The position numbers were made by a program, and so were the translations under genes. The notes under the pieces are model-generated. The model saw only the letters and a program-made list of their open reading frames with translations. It had not been told where the DNA came from and searched no databases. A stretch of 64,000 nucleotides of DNA. Origin: Streptomyces hilarionis (GTDB taxonomy: Bacteria > Actinomycetota > Actinomycetes > Streptomycetales > Streptomycetaceae). Position 1 is the first letter of the stretch; each line of letters starts with the position of its first letter. The stretch is from the NCBI RefSeq assembly GCF_024539675.1, contig NZ_JAHHIT010000041.1, positions 45,399 to 109,398 of the forward strand, read 5' to 3'. Of this stretch, positions 62,101 to 64,000 are shown piece after piece.

Positions 62101-62427
62101 CGCAACCGGCTCGGCGCCGCCACCGGGCTGCGCCTGCCGCCGACGGTCGTCTTCGACCACCCCACCCCGGCCGAGCTCGCCGCGCACCTGGACGACCTGC
62201 TGGCGCCCGCCGAGGACACGACCGTACGCACCCTCGCGACGGAACTCGACCGGCTGCCCGTAGCGGAACTCGACGAGAGCGAGCGGGAACTGCTCGCCAA
62301 GCGACTCCAGGAGGTGCTCAGCCGGCTCGCCGCGCCCGCGGCCGACGCCGGCGGGGAGCGCGACTTCACCGCCGCGTCCGACGACGAAATCTTCGACTTC
62401 ATCGACGGCGAACTCGACACCGCCTGA
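56119..62427 (+). CDS. Type I polyketide synthase, one fully reducing module
   Basis: A 2102-residue modular PKS. An N-terminal docking helix (residues 1-30) precedes KS (Cys209 in DTACSSS, His in AHGTGTR and NIGHAQ), AT (Ser651 in GHSQGE), DH (His954 with [10 protein letters not shown]; the later Asp in [10 protein letters not shown]), ER ([10 protein letters not shown], then [13 protein letters not shown]; Val1404), KR ([10 protein letters not shown], Tyr1822) and ACP (Ser1988 in GFDSL). It ends with a docking domain ([14 protein letters not shown]). There is no loading domain and no thioesterase, so it is an extension module. The AT has methylmalonyl signatures (VDVVQP and YASH). It would add and fully reduce a propionate unit, giving a saturated methyl-branched carbon pair. 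Confidence 0.9.
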   Translation: MENEGRLRNYLKQAVGELQDTRERLHELERAAGEPIAVVGMACRYPGGVDTPDGLWELVADGRDAVGEFPTDRGWDVEGRYDPDPGVPGSYYARGGGFLHDAAEFDADFFGISPREALAMDPQQRLLLETSWEALERTGTDPQTLRGSDTGVFVGLMGHGGQRYGHGAQESGQGGEGFGGTGSAASVASGRIAYLLGLEGPALTVDTACSSSLVTMHLAARALRAGECSLALAGGAAVMSTLDTFVEFSRQRGLAADGRCKAFSAAADGTGWSEGAGMVVLERLSDAQRLGHPVLAVIRGSAVNSDGASNGLTAPNGPSQQRVIRRALADAGLTPADVDVVDAHGTGTRLGDPIEAQALLATYGRERPPGRPLWLGSLKSNIGHAQAAAGVGGVIKMVQALRHGVLPRTLHVDEPTPAVDWTSGAVELLTEARPWPDADRPRRAAVSAFGISGTNAHVVIEQAPPAPAPAAADNAEPPAGRPSPPLLLSAASPTALTARARQLHDHLTAHPDAPVAHALATRAPRLPHRAAVTGDDPLTALRALAEGRPSPDVLLGTARARGKTVFVFPGQGSQWSGMALDLYRDSDVFRAHLDECAAALAPHVEGNLLDALAGPLERVDVVQPALWAVMISVAALWRRHGVHPDAVLGHSQGEIAAAHVAGALSLEDSAAVVALRSKAITRLAGTGGMASVQLPAADTALRVERYAGAVEIAAVNGPASTVVSGTPADLADLVASCAADGVRARIIPVDYASHSAHVEALRDEILTSLSGIAPRPARIPFHSTVTGELLAGPELDAGYWFANLRRTVGFATGARTLLDQGHRVFVEVSAHPVLTNALAETVEESETPDAVVLDSLRRDDGGPARFHTALAKAHVHGVDVDWRLPRVDAELPTYPFQRRRYWLEEPTATGDTSALGLRPADHPLLGASLRTADDGTLVLTGRLSRTAHPWLADHRVGASVLLPGAALVELALHAGDRIGHGRLAELTLREPVVLDADLDLQLLIGPDTGDGRPVGVYTSPAGSEEWTAHADGLLTAAAPETPDDLAAWPPPGAVAVPVDGFYDSLAELGYAYGPAFRGVRAAWRDGDVVYASVELPDGHEVDGFALHPALLDASLHAAGLDGADALRLPFGWTDVQVHATGARTLRARLSPAGTDALAVLLTDEDGRPVASVGQLALRPVDPDALGRRTRADASALFTVDLVPVDLPEPPAGQSPHTLPADPHDAPAPPVSATAVVWECPAGETEDVVARTLHVVRDWLTRDHPADVPLVVLTRADELAHRAVAGLLRTARTEHPGRLRHIDADDHPHTRDALPAALAADHPELVLRAGLAAAPRLSRAAASPALTAPADGPWRLALTYRGDLDGLSLTPCPEMLRPLEAGEVRVAVRAGGLNFKAVLLELGMVARDEWSSLGEGAGIVLEVGADVTGLAPGDRVMGLFTGGLGTVTISDRRLVAAMPERLSFAQAAGIPVVYLTAYYALADLAGLRVGESLLLHAATGGMGFAALQLARHWGAEVFGTASAGKREALHAWGFDDEHLADSRSLGYADRFANATGGRGVDVVLNSLAHEHVEESLALLPRGGRFIEMGKTDIRDPQEIARLHPGVHYRAFDVMEAGFDRLGEMLEEIRTLFDQGALRPMPLTAFDVHRAPEAFRHLSQARHIGKIVLTLPAPPDPDGTVLITGGTGVLGGLVARRLVAEHGVRRLLLTSRSGPAAEGADALLDELRAAGAEATVVACDAADRTALAELIASAPRLTGVIHAAGVISDGTLEALTPEDLDAVLRAKARSAHHLHELTLRHDLSFFVLFSSLAGVLGSAGQGGYAAANAYLDGLAEHRRAHGLPGVSIAWGLWARESAMTGHLSEGDRGRLDRMGLGALSDEQGVALFDAAQRLHRPVVVAAPIDVTRLRDGGQPVPDILSGLDRSGPVRRRVVASAPASQADRLVELPPHRRRKELLELVREAAAVVLGHTTAGAVDADSAFKELGFDSLTAVELRNRLGAATGLRLPPTVVFDHPTPAELAAHLDDLLAPAEDTTVRTLATELDRLPVAELDESERELLAKRLQEVLSRLAAPAADAGGERDFTAASDDEIFDFIDGELDTA

Positions 62428-62470
62428 CCACGCCCGATCTCGCCTGTCCGAACGGAAGGGGGCTGCCCGG

Positions 62471-64000
62471 ATGTCCACCAACGAGCAGAAGCTTCGAGAG
62501 TATCTGCGGCGCGCCACGACGGACCTCCAGCGAGCGCGGCGGGAACTGCGCGACGCGGAGGCCGCCGCCCGTGAGCCCATCGCGATCGTCGGCATGGCCG
62601 GCCGCTTTCCCGGCGACGCCGACACCCCCGACCGGCTGTGGGAACTGCTCCGCGACGGCCGGGAGGCCCTGAGCGACTTCCCCGCCGACCGGGGCTGGGA
62701 CCTCGACCGGCTCTCCGACCCGGACCCCGACGCGCCCGGCACCACCTACCTCACGCGAGGCGGCTTCCTGGCCGACGCCGGCGGCTTCGACGCCGAGTTC
62801 TTCGGCATCTCACCGCGCGAGGCGGTGGCCATGGACCCGCAGCAGCGCCTGCTGCTCGAAACCTCCTGGGAAGCCCTGGAGAGCGCCCGCATCGACCCCG
62901 CGTCGCTGCGCGGCAGCTCCGGCGGCGTGTTCGTCGGCGTCATCCCGCAGGAGTACATGCCGCGCGCCGGGGAGACGCCGGAGGACCTGGAGGGATTCGT
63001 CCTCACCGGCGGCACCACCAGCGTCGCCTCCGGCCGGATCTCCTACGTGCTGGGCCTGGTGGGGCCCGCGGTGACCGTGGACACGGCGTGCTCGTCCTCA
63101 CTGGTCTCGATGCACCTCGCCGAGCAGTCGCTGCGCAGCGGGGAGTGCGACATCGCCCTGGCGGGCGGCGCGACCGTGATGTCGGGCCCCAGCGTGTTCG
63201 TGGAGTTCTCGCGGCAGCGCGGGCTGGCACAGGACGGTCGCTGCAAGGCGTTCGCCGCGGCGGCCGACGGCACCGGCTTCTCCGAGGGCGCCGGCGTGCT
63301 GGTGCTGACCCGGCTGTCGGTGGCGCGGGAGCGCGGTCTGCCCGTGCTGGCGGTGATCCGGGGCAGTGCGGTGAACTCGGACGGGGCGTCGAACGGGTTG
63401 ACGGCGCCGAACGGTCCGTCGCAGCAGCGGGTGATCCGCAAGGCACTGGCGAACGCGGGTCTGTCGCCGGCCGAGGTGGACGTGGTGGAGGCGCACGGCA
63501 CGGGCACCCGGCTCGGCGACCCGATCGAGGCCCAGTCGCTGCTCGCCACCTATGGACAGGCGCGCGCCGTCGACTCCGACGAACACCCCCTTCTGCTGGG
63601 GTCGTTGAAGTCGAACATCGGTCACACGCAGGCCGCGGCGGGGGTGGCCGGGGTGATCAAGATGGTGATGGCGATGCGGCACGGTGTGGTGCCGGCGACG
63701 TTGCATGTGGACGAGCCGACGCCGGCGGTGGACTGGTCGTCCGGGTCGGTGGAGTTGGTGACCGAGGCGCGGCCGTGGCCGCGCACGGGTCGGCCGCGCC
63801 GGGCGGCGGTGTCCTCGTTCGGCATCAGCGGCACCAACGCCCACGTCGTCCTGGAGCAGGCGCCCGCCCTCGACCCCGTGGCCGACGCGTCACAGGCCGA
63901 CGAGCCGGCCTGCGACGTTCCCGTTCCGGTGTTGGTGTCGGGGGGGTCGGTGGAGGCGTTGCGGGTGGGTGCGGGGCGGTTGGCGTCGGTGGTGGAGGGG
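62471..64000 (+). CDS. Type I polyketide synthase (partial, next protein)
   Basis: Starts with ATG 43 bases after the previous PKS gene, preceded by GAAGGGGG. The 510 residues in view are a docking coiled coil ([19 protein letters not shown]), then a KS with Cys207 in DTACSSS, the AHGTGTR and NIGHTQ His motifs, the C-terminal KS region and the start of the KS-AT linker. The gene runs off the window. The normal KS motifs argue for an active extension module. From about 63300 the codon pattern switches several times between C-ending and G-ending codons, unlike the previous gene. Confidence 0.9.
   Translation, partial: MSTNEQKLREYLRRATTDLQRARRELRDAEAAAREPIAIVGMAGRFPGDADTPDRLWELLRDGREALSDFPADRGWDLDRLSDPDPDAPGTTYLTRGGFLADAGGFDAEFFGISPREAVAMDPQQRLLLETSWEALESARIDPASLRGSSGGVFVGVIPQEYMPRAGETPEDLEGFVLTGGTTSVASGRISYVLGLVGPAVTVDTACSSSLVSMHLAEQSLRSGECDIALAGGATVMSGPSVFVEFSRQRGLAQDGRCKAFAAAADGTGFSEGAGVLVLTRLSVARERGLPVLAVIRGSAVNSDGASNGLTAPNGPSQQRVIRKALANAGLSPAEVDVVEAHGTGTRLGDPIEAQSLLATYGQARAVDSDEHPLLLGSLKSNIGHTQAAAGVAGVIKMVMAMRHGVVPATLHVDEPTPAVDWSSGSVELVTEARPWPRTGRPRRAAVSSFGISGTNAHVVLEQAPALDPVADASQADEPACDVPVPVLVSGGSVEALRVGAGRLASVVEG

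Noticed and set aside
55426..62745. A very long open frame on the minus strand opposite the PKS and regulator genes
   Set aside because: It is a mirror of GC-rich coding on the plus strand. Its composition is Gly/Arg/Val-rich without domain motifs, and it overlaps genes with clear catalytic motifs.

Overview
This window is high-GC actinobacterial DNA, almost certainly from Streptomyces. The coding sequences end most codons in G or C, GTG and TTG starts are common, and many genes have a TANNNT box only 6-7 bases upstream of the start (leaderless messages). Typical Streptomyces families are present: SARP/AfsR-type and SpoIIE-type regulators, ROK and GlxA regulators, CYP102 and CYP105 P450s, DUF4235 and FBP-domain proteins, and a modular polyketide synthase (PKS). 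No rRNA, tRNA, CRISPR array, insertion sequence or integrase was seen.

Layout. 1-9.7 kb: a PIG-L deacetylase, a pentapeptide-repeat protein, a heme-only CYP102-like P450 divergent from a TetR regulator, an iron-box-controlled DUF2470 protein, a Tat-exported lactonase-like lipoprotein, a FUSC-type membrane protein, an FBP zinc-finger protein, and an HD hydrolase/PAS-LuxR pair. 9.8-13 kb: a P450 BM3-type self-sufficient CYP102 whose frame is broken once, at the end of its flavodoxin domain. 13-25 kb: mixed core-type genes (APH kinase, ROK regulator, SDR enzymes, alpha/beta hydrolase, HAD and PHP phosphatases, VanZ, DUF4230, a PRPP synthetase homologue, a STAS protein). 25-32 kb: redox genes each paired with a regulator: MarR with an aldehyde/alcohol dehydrogenase pair, GlxA with a quinone-oxidoreductase-like protein, TetR with a DUF1304 protein. 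32-47 kb: GST, CDF, deazaflavin reductase, LysE, a CYP105-like P450 with its own ferredoxin, a flavoprotein, a sigma-like/ricin membrane protein, an SLC13-type permease, a SpoIIE phosphatase, an isochorismatase-like hydrolase and MsrA.

From about 47.4 kb to the right end lies the left part of a type I PKS gene cluster. It starts with a flavin reductase and a LuxR-type regulator carrying a TTA (bldA) codon. Next comes a complete five-gene methoxymalonyl-ACP operon in the order fkbK-fkbG-fkbJ-fkbI-fkbH. Then follow an AfsR-like regulator, a PKS gene for one fully reducing module (KS-AT-DH-ER-KR-ACP), and a second PKS gene cut by the window edge. The AT in view carries methylmalonyl signatures, so the domain that uses methoxymalonyl-ACP, the loading module, the release domain and the tailoring genes should lie to the right. 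The expected product is a reduced polyketide, probably a macrolide, with at least one methoxy-bearing unit; its identity cannot be read from this window.

The regulatory DNA is rich: perfect or near-perfect palindromes sit beside the MarR, TetR, GlxA and CYP105 genes, a MerR-type promoter with a 19-bp spacer drives an SDR gene, and a DmdR/IdeR iron box precedes the DUF2470 gene.
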